Shown: positions 19,001 to 27,819 of the stretch, in pieces
Position numbering within the stretch: the first letter of the stretch is position 1
Layout of the letters: each line of letters opens with the position of its first letter
Source: CAWARU01 sp963784575
GTDB taxonomy: Bacteria > Pseudomonadota > Gammaproteobacteria > UBA6186 > Azoamicaceae
NCBI GenBank assembly: GCA_963784575.1
Contig: CAWARU010000001.1
Location: 2,480,001 to 2,544,000, forward strand
Length of the DNA stretch: 64,000 nt
Reading direction: 5' to 3'
The notes under the pieces: generated by a model
What the model saw: only the letters and a program-made list of their open reading frames with translations
Told to the model about the DNA's origin: nothing
Database searches by the model: none
Translations under genes and position numbers: made by a program

Positions 19001-19144
19001 ATGGCCACTGTACCAGCCAGTCAAGCTGTGGAAACAAAAGCAGAGCAGGAAAAACAATCATCGCTGGCATGGTGGTCACTGGTGTGGATGCTAATCTTAA
19101 ATATGGTTCCAGAGCTTCGTTATCAATTGAGAAAACCGGTCTGA
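19001..19144 (+). CDS. Small 47-residue protein with hydrophobic segment
   Basis: ATG 19001 follows an excellent AAGGAG by 7 bases. The 47-codon frame ends at TGA 19142-19144. The first 20 residues are polar (Lys/Glu/Gln). A tryptophan-rich hydrophobic stretch WWSLVWMLILNMVP follows, and the tail is basic. It may be a small membrane-anchored protein. I know no family for it. The strong ribosome-binding site is the main evidence that it is real; it lies just before nnrE and may be co-transcribed with it. Confidence 0.55.
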   Translation: MATVPASQAVETKAEQEKQSSLAWWSLVWMLILNMVPELRYQLRKPV

Positions 19145-19167
19145 TCAAGGGATAAGTAAAGTATTCT

Positions 19168-19204
19168 AAAAAAAATCTCGGGCGGACCAAAGTATCCGCC
19201 CGAG
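19168..19204 (-). terminator. Leftward intrinsic terminator / hairpin at the nnrE leader
   Basis: CTCGGGCGGA (19177-19186) pairs perfectly with TCCGCCCGAG (19195-19204) around an 8-base loop. Read leftward, the 10-bp GC-rich stem is followed by T8, a textbook Rho-independent terminator. No leftward gene ends just to its right, so it may stop antisense read-through from the DUF1338 gene towards trmL. Read rightward, the stem touches the AGGAGG of nnrE and could modulate its translation. Confidence 0.7.
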
Positions 19205-19219
19205 GAGGGTAAAAACATC

Positions 19220-19990
19220 ATTGATAAAAACACTTTAGTTTTAGATAGAGCAACTGCACGCTCAATAGATAGCACTACCATCCAAGAGTTTGGAATGCCA
19301 GGTGTGGTATTAATGGAAAATGCAGGTCGTAACTCTGTCGAATTTTTACTTTCATTAGAGAAAGAGAAGTCTCTCGTAGGCCCTGTTGTGATTTGCTGTG
19401 GCAAGGGAAATAACGGAGGTGATGGTTACGTCATGGCTCGTTATCTCGATAATTACGGAATTCCTATTAAAGTTTTGCTGTTTGCTGAAGAGTCAAAAAT
19501 CATGCAAGATGCTTTGACGCATTTTAAAGTGATGCAAAAATCTGGGATTAAAATGATTCCTTTATATCAGGATGACAAATTCGACATTCAAAAAATGCGG
19601 CAAGAGTTGGAGGGTACAAGTTGGATTATTGATGGATTATTTGGAACGGGACTACAAGGTGAATTGAAGGGGCCCTATGCCGAGATTATATTTGAAATAA
19701 ATAGCTTTGCTGCAAATGCAAATGCTAAAATTTTGGCGATCGATATCCCCTCAGGTTTAGATTGTGATAGCGGCAATGCCATTGCCATATTGGACAATCC
19801 TAAAATATCAGAAAGTATAAATAACGTCACTGCAAATAAATTTGCCATTCGTGCCGATTACACAGCGACATTTATAGGGATGAAGAAGGGATTTTTGAAT
19901 GCAGCCGCCAAAAAGTGGCTTGGAGAAGTAAAGATTATTGATATCGGAATTCCCAGAAAAGCCATAGAAGCACGACAAGCTATCGTTTAA
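19220..19990 (+). CDS. nnrE: NAD(P)H-hydrate epimerase (YjeF N-terminal domain only)
   Basis: About 256 residues. Recognisable motifs are GMPGVVLMENAGR, CGKGNNGGDGYVMARYL, WIIDGLFGTGLQGEL and AIDIPSGLDCDSG. It epimerises R- to S-NAD(P)HX for repair of damaged nicotinamide cofactors. Only the epimerase half is present; E. coli Nnr has a C-terminal dehydratase as well. The conserved N-terminus (IDKNTLVLDRATARSID...) continues upstream of the first ATG (19295) with no ATG, GTG or TTG in frame. Initiation would have to be at ATT 19220 or ATC 19217, downstream of AGGAGG (19203-19208). Either a rare start codon is used or a base is wrong nearby. Confidence 0.8.
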   Translation: MDKNTLVLDRATARSIDSTTIQEFGMPGVVLMENAGRNSVEFLLSLEKEKSLVGPVVICCGKGNNGGDGYVMARYLDNYGIPIKVLLFAEESKIMQDALTHFKVMQKSGIKMIPLYQDDKFDIQKMRQELEGTSWIIDGLFGTGLQGELKGPYAEIIFEINSFAANANAKILAIDIPSGLDCDSGNAIAILDNPKISESINNVTANKFAIRADYTATFIGMKKGFLNAAAKKWLGEVKIIDIGIPRKAIEARQAIV

Positions 19991-20003
19991 TTACCTTTAG
20001 AAT

Positions 20004-20028
20004 CTCCTGCATTTATGCAGGGGAGAAT
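20004..20028. repeat. Hairpin between converging nnrE and DUF1338 genes
   Basis: TCTCCTGCA-TTTA-TGCAGGGGAGA forms a strong stem with one mismatch. There is no T-run on either side, so it is a dispersed palindrome or a weak bidirectional terminator. Confidence 0.5.
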
Positions 20029-20033
20029 GTCAA

Positions 20034-21041
20034 TCACTTGTATAGAGATTCAACCACTTGATTTGCATTTTGTGCGATGAAACCGGCGTGAAAATCCCGC
20101 CACAATTTTGGAGGTGTGGCATTATTTGAAGCATTCTGTGGAGAATCGTTTATAGAGTCCTTTAAAGAATCTTGTAGCATGATATTTTTTGGGTAGCGCC
20201 AAATAAATTCCATGAAACTGTCTCGAATGAACGCTGTGCCATCTGCTAATTGTATTTCTTTTAATTCCCCCAGGGTGGAACTTTGCATGATACCAAGTTG
20301 CGGACTTCCTTTGAAAACGCTTCCGATATTATTTAACTTGTTTAAGTTGCAATTCAAGGTTTCGGGCAATTTATTATGGAAGTCTTGTAAATCTTTATAG
20401 TTTTCAAGCAAGTGCACTGAGATGGTAAAATGATTGACCTTTCTTCCAAATAGAAGTACCCAAGCAAGGAGTTCATTGGCTTCTTGAACTGTTCTGAAAT
20501 CCGCTAAACTTGGGACTTCCCAATCTCTGGTATTAAAATAGGAGACGAGGAAAGATAATAGTAATTTGCCAGCGCTTTCATCTCCCTGTTGTAATTTTCC
20601 GATGTTATTCTCAATATCACTGTGTGATAAAGGGCAGGCTGGTATTTGACCAGTATATTTTTCAATAATTTTTCGAATGGAGAACGGGAGCTCATCCAGC
20701 CTAAAATCTGCGAGCACAACCTGAGGCAGCACATCATGGACAAGTTTTTCCTGTGCTCCTTCTTCAACCATCCAAAGAAAATCATTCTGCTTATCTGGCA
20801 GGTAGTCTAATCCTTCAATCACAAAACCCAGAGAGGAGAATATTTGGCTCAAGATGGGAATTCCGGTATTTCTGCTTGGAAGGTCGATGATGGCAAAATG
20901 ATCGAGTGCTATATTTTTATTTTCTCTGGATAAAAAATCGAAAATGGCCTTTGCATGCGGGATGTCATTCAGGTATCCATTCCAAAGTTTGTCTACTAAT
21001 GCTTTTCTAATTCCGAAAAGGATGTTTAGATTAGATTTCAT
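20034..21041 (-). CDS. DUF1338 family (2-oxoadipate dioxygenase/decarboxylase-like) protein
   Basis: 335 residues read leftward from ATG 21041. Motifs follow the DUF1338/HglS family. DHFAIIDL near residue 47 carries the first metal histidine. LGFVIEGLDYLPDK follows. GRKVNHFTISV (second histidine, ~residue 215) and FIRDSFMEFIWR (~290, glutamate ligand) complete the set. Characterised members are Fe(II) enzymes of vicinal-oxygen-chelate fold that turn 2-oxoadipate into 2-hydroxyglutarate in lysine breakdown. Whether this one has that substrate cannot be told. The ribosome-binding site is weak. The last ~40 residues are Asn/Ser-rich and variable. Confidence 0.65.
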   Translation of the reverse strand: MKSNLNILFGIRKALVDKLWNGYLNDIPHAKAIFDFLSRENKNIALDHFAIIDLPSRNTGIPILSQIFSSLGFVIEGLDYLPDKQNDFLWMVEEGAQEKLVHDVLPQVVLADFRLDELPFSIRKIIEKYTGQIPACPLSHSDIENNIGKLQQGDESAGKLLLSFLVSYFNTRDWEVPSLADFRTVQEANELLAWVLLFGRKVNHFTISVHLLENYKDLQDFHNKLPETLNCNLNKLNNIGSVFKGSPQLGIMQSSTLGELKEIQLADGTAFIRDSFMEFIWRYPKNIMLQDSLKDSINDSPQNASNNATPPKLWRDFHAGFIAQNANQVVESLYK

Positions 21042-21104
21042 GAGTAATTTTTCACAATTAAATATAAAATTTACACAATATAATACTATTGATCAGAAAA
21101 CAAG

Positions 21105-21197
21105 AAGCAATTTGGGGCAAGTCTCAAAAAGCAATTTGGGGTCAAGTCTCAAATGAAAAATCATTCTAGATTTTTCTTTTGAGACTTGACCCCAAAA
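21105..21197. repeat. GGGGTCAAGTCTC palindromic element with extra half-copy
   Basis: A ~28-base arm (from 21134, TTTGGGGTCAAGTCTCAAA...) is mirrored at 21169-21196 (...TTTTGAGACTTGACCCCAAA) around a short loop. A half-copy (GCAATTTGGGGCAAGTCTCAAA) precedes it at 21105-21128. It looks like a small non-coding mobile palindrome and may end the beta-barrel gene transcript. Confidence 0.7.
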
Positions 21198-21221
21198 AGT
21201 TAAAAGTTATAAATTCTTTGT

Positions 21222-21947
21222 TTAGAATGTATAAATAAGAGCAACTTCAAAGCGTTGGGTGTAAGGAGTTATGTATGTTGTTTTAGTGATGACACCAGGG
21301 AGTGGTTCCGCAAACATCTTTGCTCTTTTTCTATAGATATTTTGGCTATATTCAAGTCTTAACGCCAAACATTCATCAAATGCCTGTCTAAATCCCAACC
21401 CATATCGGAGGCCGCTCAAATTTTTGCGGATATTTTGTAGGGATTCATCTGTAGTATTCGTAATTAGTCTTGAGTGAACATATCCAAAACGTGCATAAAG
21501 TAAGGAACATGGCGTGAAGAAAACGCCTGGTAAAACGCTAACGCCATAGTCATTTCTCATTTTAAAAAAGGTGTGTCCAAAATTGATATGGACAAATTCT
21601 GTGTTGATTCGTCTGTGATGTAAAGTACGAGCATTGGCATTTAACTCTAAAGCTAAATAGAATTTATCACATTCACCGCAACCAGGAAACTTTGCTGCAA
21701 TACCTCCGAAAATAGAAAGGAAACCGCCGTTTCCAGCAGAATGAGTTTTATCAAAGACTCTTTCACCAGTAGCAGGAAAAGCGGGCTTATTAATAAAATA
21801 TACTTTTTGCCTAAAATCAACATTTTCTGGTCCGATACCCACCCCGAGATATGTTTCGCAAGTACCAGCTCTGTAGTCAAAACCAAAACTGGATGTTGAA
21901 AAGAACGCCAGTAAAAGCGTTCCCAGCAATTTGATGGATTTAGTCAT
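21222..21947 (-). CDS. Outer-membrane beta-barrel protein
   Basis: 241 residues from ATG 21947, preceded by AAGGAGGG; an upstream in-frame start at 21980 lacks a site. An N-terminal signal peptide is evident (KSIKLLGTLLLAFFSTSSFG). The mature part alternates polar and hydrophobic residues in the way of an 8-10-strand barrel (YLGVGIGPENV, FLSIFGGIAAKF, RYGLGFRQAF, LRLEYSQNIY). The chain ends in an aromatic (RFEVALIYTF), the BAM-recognition signature. It resembles the small surface porin-like barrels common in Legionellales. The ligand is unknown. Confidence 0.8.
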   Translation of the reverse strand: MTKSIKLLGTLLLAFFSTSSFGFDYRAGTCETYLGVGIGPENVDFRQKVYFINKPAFPATGERVFDKTHSAGNGGFLSIFGGIAAKFPGCGECDKFYLALELNANARTLHHRRINTEFVHINFGHTFFKMRNDYGVSVLPGVFFTPCSLLYARFGYVHSRLITNTTDESLQNIRKNLSGLRYGLGFRQAFDECLALRLEYSQNIYRKRAKMFAEPLPGVITKTTYITPYTQRFEVALIYTF

Positions 21948-22133
21948 TTTCCCTCCTTGAATCAAGCAGTCATGTAGCAACTAATTTTGAGTATAGTAGA
22001 GATTAATTAATGCATTAGAATGAAAATAAGAGTAAGTATCCAACTTATTTTTATTAAATATCTATTAAAATCTAGAGAAATATTGATTAGCTGGTTGATC
22101 TTCAGATTCAAAAGGGTATACATTATTAACACC

Positions 22134-23039
22134 ATGATACTTAGGAAGCTTAATTACAAAAATGCAACTGCAGCTAAAGCAGCTGGTGCATTCAAAATTG
22201 CCCACCCTTGGTTTTTTTCAAAACTGCGACAAGCTTTGAATTTCACGCTGGCAGTATTTGCATTTTTACTAATGAGTAGTGTTGCAAATCCAATTCATGC
22301 CGCAGGCAAAGCAAAAATTGCGAGGCTCTCCACAAAAAGCGGCACCACAGTATTACTTTACGAAAGATATTCCAAAAAAGACAATGATCCCTTCAGATCA
22401 TCAAAAACTAAGGGCTTTCAAAAAAATGCCAAATTTAATAAGAATAATAACAATGAGGGGGATCTGTCATTTTCTTCCATGTCTCTCAATTCAGGATCGA
22501 AAAAGGGACTTGACTTGACTGAGCTCGCAGAACATCATACAGCGCTAAAATCTGTCAAACGATATAATTATTCAGGTTTGATCAAACATGCTCGCAAAAG
22601 TCCACATTTTCAATATATTACAGAAGCAGTGCGCAAAAGAAAATTGCCAGGAGAATTAGCATTTCTACCTCTCATCGAAAGTAATTTTTATGCAAACGCA
22701 GTGTCCTATAAAGGTGCAGAAGGCCTCTGGCAATTTATGCCGGCAACAGGTAGACAATATGGCTTGAAAGGCAGCAAGGATCGAAGAGACGTAAAAGCTT
22801 CAACTGAAGCAGCGCTGTCTTATTTGGAGTATTTACATCAAAAGTTTGATCGGGATTGGATGCTTACTTTGGCTGCTTATAATGCGGGTGAAGGTACTGT
22901 GCAACGTGCCATTCAAGGAAATATTAAAGCTGGAAAACCCGCTAATTTTTGGTCATTAAAACTTCCTAAAGAAACTCGAGAATATGTTCCAAAATTTTTG
23001 GCGATCATTAAAGCCTTAAAAATGGAACGCCCCCAATAA
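22134..23039 (+). CDS. Lytic murein transglycosylase (SLT domain)
   Basis: 301 residues from ATG 22134; the frame is open to 22020, but the upstream part has no better ribosome-binding site. Residues ~15-58 form a long signal peptide or anchor (LNFTLAVFAFLLMSSVANPIHA). The SLT domain covers ~150-280. The catalytic glutamate is Glu182 in LPLIESNF. GLWQFMPATGRQYGLK and TLAAYNAGEGTVQRAI, the typical substrate-binding motifs, follow. It cleaves peptidoglycan between MurNAc and GlcNAc in the periplasm. It has no LysM repeats. It is closely related to the gene at 26552. Confidence 0.9.
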   Translation: MILRKLNYKNATAAKAAGAFKIAHPWFFSKLRQALNFTLAVFAFLLMSSVANPIHAAGKAKIARLSTKSGTTVLLYERYSKKDNDPFRSSKTKGFQKNAKFNKNNNNEGDLSFSSMSLNSGSKKGLDLTELAEHHTALKSVKRYNYSGLIKHARKSPHFQYITEAVRKRKLPGELAFLPLIESNFYANAVSYKGAEGLWQFMPATGRQYGLKGSKDRRDVKASTEAALSYLEYLHQKFDRDWMLTLAAYNAGEGTVQRAIQGNIKAGKPANFWSLKLPKETREYVPKFLAIIKALKMERPQ

Positions 23040-23302
23040 ACGTGAACGCACTGCTCGTCAATGAACTTCATTTTGCAATTTCTTTTTTAAAAATTTAACA
23101 AAAAGTGCTCATTATTTCCCCCATGTCGAAAAATTTGACTCAGCTATAAATCGGATAGATCTTCTTAAATTCCATTCATTATAATTAAATAATTAGTATC
23201 GTTACCAACGTTAGCAATGTTACAAATGCTTGAATGGTGTAAAAATTCGTAACTGTTCAAGGGCAGTGCGTGAACGGTTGCCCAATCGCAGAGATTAATG
23301 TT

Positions 23303-24245
23303 ATGACTAAATCCAAGTTAATATCTAAGTTAATTCCAGCAAATTTTCATGAACTGGAAAAAATATTACTGAACAATCCTCCAATTTTTGAGCCCGTTTC
23401 AGAAGATCTCGATATAGAGGATTTGCGATCTCGGTTTCGGGGTGCTTTTCAATATTCTACAATCATATTAGAACAGGACCATATAGAATCATACTCGCCC
23501 TGAAAATGCTGATTTTTTCCTTACCGAATGTAAAAGGGAGATATCTCAAGTGAAGCAGGAAGCTTTTCGCTTGATGCGATCTCGGAATAAAAATATCTAC
23601 GATTTAATTGAAGAAATTATCAATCAATATTTCGGAAAAGATGCCATGGATAGTAAGGAATGGTATGAAGAATATGAAAATTATTTAGAATGCCTAGTGC
23701 AAAGCTTTTATCCCGATGCCTTGGAAAACCTGATTTATCTCTGGGCTTTTGAAAAGTTTTCTGGTAAAGAAGAGGATTTTGACGAGGTGATCTTTAGATT
23801 AATTTCTGAGCATCATAAAGAGGAATTGTTAAATTATCGAAAACAAGTTTTTTTGCCAACATTTGCTAAAAAATATCATTTGAAATATGATTTAATTTTG
23901 CCTGGTCCGCTTGGGATTTATAATCATTCTTGTTGGATAAAACAATTTTACTTGATCCATATGGGTGCGAATATGCACATAGCTTCTGGTTGCAGTTGTA
24001 ACGCTGCCAATCGCTACCAACATGGCTTATATGGCCATTATTTTGCTTCCCTAGAAACAGAGGGAAAAAGAATAAAAAGTTTTATCACTGAAATTAACAA
24101 AGAGTGTAATTTCGTGATTAAAAAGGCTGCAAGCAATTTTATTGTACAAGCGCAAGATTTACAGAGTTCTTATCAAATCAGTAAAAAGAACAGCGATGAA
24201 TTAATGAAAAATACCGAGAAATATTTCCCGCGACCGTTGATATAG
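23303..24245 (+). pseudogene. Unknown gene broken by a +1 frame change
   Basis: Two frames read as one protein. The first runs from ATG 23303 and ends ...ESYSP at TGA 23501. The second is open from just after 23486 (NHTRPENADFFLTECKREISQ...) to 24245. The joined product would be about 310 residues. The overlap contains TCG CCC TGA, and a +1 slip on CCC would join SP to ENADFF. The second part begins at a GTG (23550) without a good ribosome-binding site if read alone. It is acidic and helical with a Cys/His cluster (GCSCNAANRYQHG). No family is recognised. It may be a pseudogene, a sequencing indel or recoding. Confidence 0.55.
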
Positions 24246-24261
24246 GAGGTTTCCCGTTACT

Positions 24262-26181
24262 CTAAACATCAGTCGGACGCCGAGCTACAGTTTGATTTTC
24301 TTTCTTTGAGGCAGGAGGCAATGCTTTTTTACCATTAAAAGATAAAAATATGCCGCCTTTATCAACCTCAGGTGCAGATAGACTGGGATCAAGTAGACGT
24401 AAAGGTAAAGATTTATCAGTTGAACCAAAGGGAGGATTTGTCTCAGCAAAGCGGCTATCTTTGGGGACTTTAGGAGATTTAGGAGGAACTTTAGATCCTT
24501 TTCCTAGAACGACAGCAGCTGCTTTTTCCAGAAGCATAACACCAACTTTTTCTTTAGAGTGAGTAACTTCTTTCTCTGGAGGAAGGATAGCTGGTGTCTT
24601 CATATAAGTAAATTGTGTCAATGTGGGGTTGGGTTGCGGAGCATCTATTATGGTGCGATTTTTAATTTCTTGATAAAGATTTTTTGCCATGGATATTTGA
24701 TTTAAAATCATTTGTTTCGGGAATTGTTTACATTTGCCAATTTTGGAACAAATTACTTTAATTTCGGAAAATAGGCTAGTTGCTTCTAATAGTTCTTTCT
24801 GACTAAAATCTTTGATCTGAGTCGATGGACTGAATTCTAAACCAAATTGGAAAGGTTTTGCTTGAACTTTGTCCTGTAAAATTTGAATTTTATGACAGAG
24901 ATTTCGGTATTCGTTAGCAAATGAGGGGACCTCTTTGCCATAATGATCGACATTTATGTCATTCAGAATTTTATTCCGATTCGTGACAAAATAGAAAATA
25001 TTATCATAGTCATCTTGGCAATCATCGATGATTTCATCGAATATTTCCTCGTCCATCTCAAATTCGAAGTCTGTAATATAAATATTTTCTTCGAGCATGT
25101 CTGCGATGGCAGTAACGAGTTCGGCAGTCAGATCGCTGTGGTTAAATCTTAGTTTTGTAATGGTTGTATTGCTCTTCAAAGCCTCGATGACATCTTTGAA
25201 TCCATTGCTTACTGAACCCATGAGATTGAGAGTGGTCAGTGTTTTATTTTTTCTCAATAAAGCTGCGATGGCTTTCAGTCCAGCCGCGCCTATGTATTTA
25301 GCGTTTAAATCTAGAGCATCGGGGATATCTTGCCCCAGATCCAGATCTTCTAAAGTGGGGTGATTTTCTAAGGCACGCGCAATTGCGATGGCATCTCTGT
25401 CTCCCACTCCAGTACGAATTAAGTCGAGTTTTTTTAAATTTTTATTGGTGCTTAGTAATTCGTATATTGATTTAGTAACTGTTTCATCAGTAAATATCGG
25501 ATCGATGTCATCGACATTGGAGAAATGCAATTCTTTCAAGGTTGTATTATGTCGCAACGCCCTAAAAATGAATGTAGCGCCACCTCGAGGCAAGTTTTGA
25601 TCAAAAAAGCAAAGTGCTGTAACTGTGGTATTTCTCTGCAAAGCATTTGCGAGTAGTTGGAGTGATTCCATATCCCATATAAAGTCATCTCCATCGAAAA
25701 TCAGTCTGCCTCTTTCAAATGAGTCATTATTAATAAGTTTTTGTACAGTCTGACGGAATTCAGCAATTGCATCAAATGGTGCTTCTTCTTGGATCGAGTT
25801 TTTTTTAGGCCTAGGTATTGGTACCAGTACCTCGTGCAGAATTTGACTTACTTTTGGTCCACCATTTTTGTTTTTACCTTTTCTTTTTTTCTTCTTTTTA
25901 TCTTTCTTTTTCTTTTGGGCTTTCTCAATTTTCATTTTTTGAATACGAGACTCTTCAATCTTTTTGCTGAGTGCTATTTCTTCGGGAGAACCCTCATCGT
26001 AGAGAGGAGGTAAATCATCATCACTACAACGTTGGGGCAAATCGCCAACGCTACCTGTGAGACGGCGTGGTGGTGGCGAAGGTAAGCGATTGGGCTGAGG
26101 TGGAATGTAAGCAAAAGAAAGCATAGGTGTAGATGCAAATAATGGTCTGATTTTAGAATGGAATGCTTTCATAATACTCAT
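24262..26181 (-). CDS. Leucine-rich-repeat (RNI-like) protein with Lys-rich and proline-rich N-terminus
   Basis: 639 residues from ATG 26181 after GAGG. Residues 19-61 are proline-rich and contain PPLY (58-61), a match to the PPxY WW-domain ligand. Residues 90-105 form a lysine run (KKKKDKKKKKRKGK) that would serve as a nuclear signal in a eukaryotic cell. Residues ~155-400 are RNI-type leucine-rich repeats as in NLR proteins (NTTVTALCFFDQNL, NKNLKKLDLIRTGVGD, NKTLTTLNLMGS). The C-terminus is low-complexity with Pro/Lys. No signal peptide. The eukaryotic-type domains suggest an effector; this is inference. Confidence 0.75.
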   Translation of the reverse strand: MSIMKAFHSKIRPLFASTPMLSFAYIPPQPNRLPSPPPRRLTGSVGDLPQRCSDDDLPPLYDEGSPEEIALSKKIEESRIQKMKIEKAQKKKKDKKKKKRKGKNKNGGPKVSQILHEVLVPIPRPKKNSIQEEAPFDAIAEFRQTVQKLINNDSFERGRLIFDGDDFIWDMESLQLLANALQRNTTVTALCFFDQNLPRGGATFIFRALRHNTTLKELHFSNVDDIDPIFTDETVTKSIYELLSTNKNLKKLDLIRTGVGDRDAIAIARALENHPTLEDLDLGQDIPDALDLNAKYIGAAGLKAIAALLRKNKTLTTLNLMGSVSNGFKDVIEALKSNTTITKLRFNHSDLTAELVTAIADMLEENIYITDFEFEMDEEIFDEIIDDCQDDYDNIFYFVTNRNKILNDINVDHYGKEVPSFANEYRNLCHKIQILQDKVQAKPFQFGLEFSPSTQIKDFSQKELLEATSLFSEIKVICSKIGKCKQFPKQMILNQISMAKNLYQEIKNRTIIDAPQPNPTLTQFTYMKTPAILPPEKEVTHSKEKVGVMLLEKAAAVVLGKGSKVPPKSPKVPKDSRFAETNPPFGSTDKSLPLRLLDPSLSAPEVDKGGIFLSFNGKKALPPASKKENQTVARRPTDV

Positions 26182-26551
26182 CTTACCTCATAGACTAATT
26201 TATTTTATGATTTTATATAATATAATGGTATCCGTGATTTGATCTCTTATTCCGAACAGTTTCTATATATAAGTTTATTTTCTAAATATTAACAAATTAT
26301 ACTTATGAATGATTGAATATTCAATAGCTTACATAAGATAATGAGATATTATATCAATTCTAATTGCTTTTGTAAATTGGTAAGAATGATCCGAAAAGAA
26401 TGCTTTATATTATACAAGATACAGGCCTCTTTATTATCTAATCACTAATCATAAACGTTGCTATGCATCTAAGTACTGATCAAATAATCTAGTTGACTTA
26501 GAAATAATAAAAAGTTACATTGAAAGTCCTTTTATAAAATGAGGAAAATAA
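26182..26551. other. AT-rich spacer between divergent LRR and lytic transglycosylase genes
   Basis: 370 bases, very AT-rich, without a coding frame with a ribosome-binding site. It presumably holds both promoters; no confident boxes. Confidence 0.4.
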
Positions 26552-27256
26552 ATGATGCAACAACACACATATTGTAATAGAAATCTCCGAAATTTTTTTC
26601 GCTCGGTTTTTACATCACAACTTTTTAAGAAAACGCTCTCTGTTTCTGTTCTTTCATTTTTATTATTTACGATGATCCCCGTGCCTTCTTATGCACAAGG
26701 AAATGCAGCGCCAGGTGTTAGCCTCAAAAATGTTATGAAAAAGTCAATTAAAAAAGCAGAAAAAAAAGCTCTGTTAAGTGAATCTCAGATTCATGCGGGA
26801 CATAATAGTCCTCATATGCCATACATTTTAAAAGAAGTAGAGAAACGTAAATTACCAAGAGAAATTGCCTATCTTCCAGTCATTGAAAGCGGCTTTCAAC
26901 AGCATGCTGTTTCAAACAAAGGGGCAAGAGGTCTTTGGCAACTCATGCCTGGAACTGCGAGTCAATATGGTTTGAAAGATCCCGCGAGTATCTCAGATGT
27001 TAAATCTTCTACCGGCGCTGCTTTGACGTATATTGAGTATTTGAACAAGAAATTTAACAGAGATTGGGACATGACGTTAGCAGCTTACAATGCAGGAGAG
27101 GGTAGAATTGCACGTGCCATAAAAAACAATAAAGCTGCAGGAAAATCAACCAGTGTTTCAGCACTGAAATTGCCTAAAGAAACTCGTGATTATATAGGAA
27201 AGTTTCAGGTATTAAAGCGAGTTTTGAAGTCCAATAAATTAGCCACTAAAAAATAA
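26552..27256 (+). CDS. Lytic murein transglycosylase (SLT domain), paralogue
   Basis: 234 residues; ATG 26552 follows GAGG. An N-terminal signal peptide is seen (LSVSVLSFLLFTMIPVPSYA). The SLT domain covers ~85-215. The catalytic glutamate is Glu112 in LPVIESGF, with GLWQLMPGTASQYGLK and TLAAYNAGEGRIARAI. It is the same architecture as the gene at 22134 with a shorter linker, and the two align throughout the SLT region, so they are probably a duplication. It is expected to act on peptidoglycan in the periplasm. Confidence 0.9.
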   Translation: MMQQHTYCNRNLRNFFRSVFTSQLFKKTLSVSVLSFLLFTMIPVPSYAQGNAAPGVSLKNVMKKSIKKAEKKALLSESQIHAGHNSPHMPYILKEVEKRKLPREIAYLPVIESGFQQHAVSNKGARGLWQLMPGTASQYGLKDPASISDVKSSTGAALTYIEYLNKKFNRDWDMTLAAYNAGEGRIARAIKNNKAAGKSTSVSALKLPKETRDYIGKFQVLKRVLKSNKLATKK

Positions 27257-27375
27257 TGATAGCAAGCGAGTAGCGCGTCTTAAGATCAGGGGCGCGCAAA
27301 AGCTCAATAAACGCAAAAGTTACATAAAAAAATATTTAAATATGAGCCGATACATCAATTTAAATGGACTTTCAT

Positions 27376-27534
27376 TTAAATAGGATTTTTGAAAAGCACA
27401 TAATAGATAACATAAAACCAACTAAAAAATCCGTGAATAATCGCCCACAGCACTGAATGATTTGTTGTAAAAGAGATGGTAATTGCGAGCGCACTACCGA
27501 ATGAAGCGCCTTGAATCAGAAATGCTCTACCCAT
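27376..27534 (-). CDS. Small conserved-type membrane protein (52 residues)
   Basis: Reads leftward from ATG 27534, preceded by GGGGAG at 6-8 bases, to TAA 27376. It begins MGRAFLIQGASFGS. There are two hydrophobic segments: FGSALAITISF, then LWAIIHGFFSWFYVIYYVLF. Tiny membrane proteins with a similar WAIIHG...YVIYY pattern occur in many bacteria; that is from memory, not from a search. The function is unknown. It lies alone in the spacer between the transglycosylase and an ankyrin gene. Confidence 0.6.
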   Translation of the reverse strand: MGRAFLIQGASFGSALAITISFTTNHSVLWAIIHGFFSWFYVIYYVLFKNPI

Positions 27535-27819
27535 TGTTGCTCCCCAAATTTTTTAATCCAGTTTGATTCCAATACCCCATTCTTTATAATTCAATAGTTC
27601 ATTATAGCGCTTCTTCACCTAAATCCCATAATGTTCTATAAGCTAACTTAATTAATTTGAATTAATTATAATTTTTTTCAGGTATTTTCTGTTTCTGAAG
27701 GTCTTATAGCTTTTCAAGGCTCCCAAAATCAGCTACCCTATCCAACCGAGAATATGAAAAAAATGACCAGCAATGAAAAATTGAACAACTAACAAAAAGG
27801 AACAAAGGAGCCGATCTCT
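27535..27819. other. Spacer before ankyrin gene
   Basis: AT-rich, no gene seen. Its right end carries the AAAGGAG ribosome-binding site (about 27804-27810) of the ankyrin gene. Confidence 0.35.
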
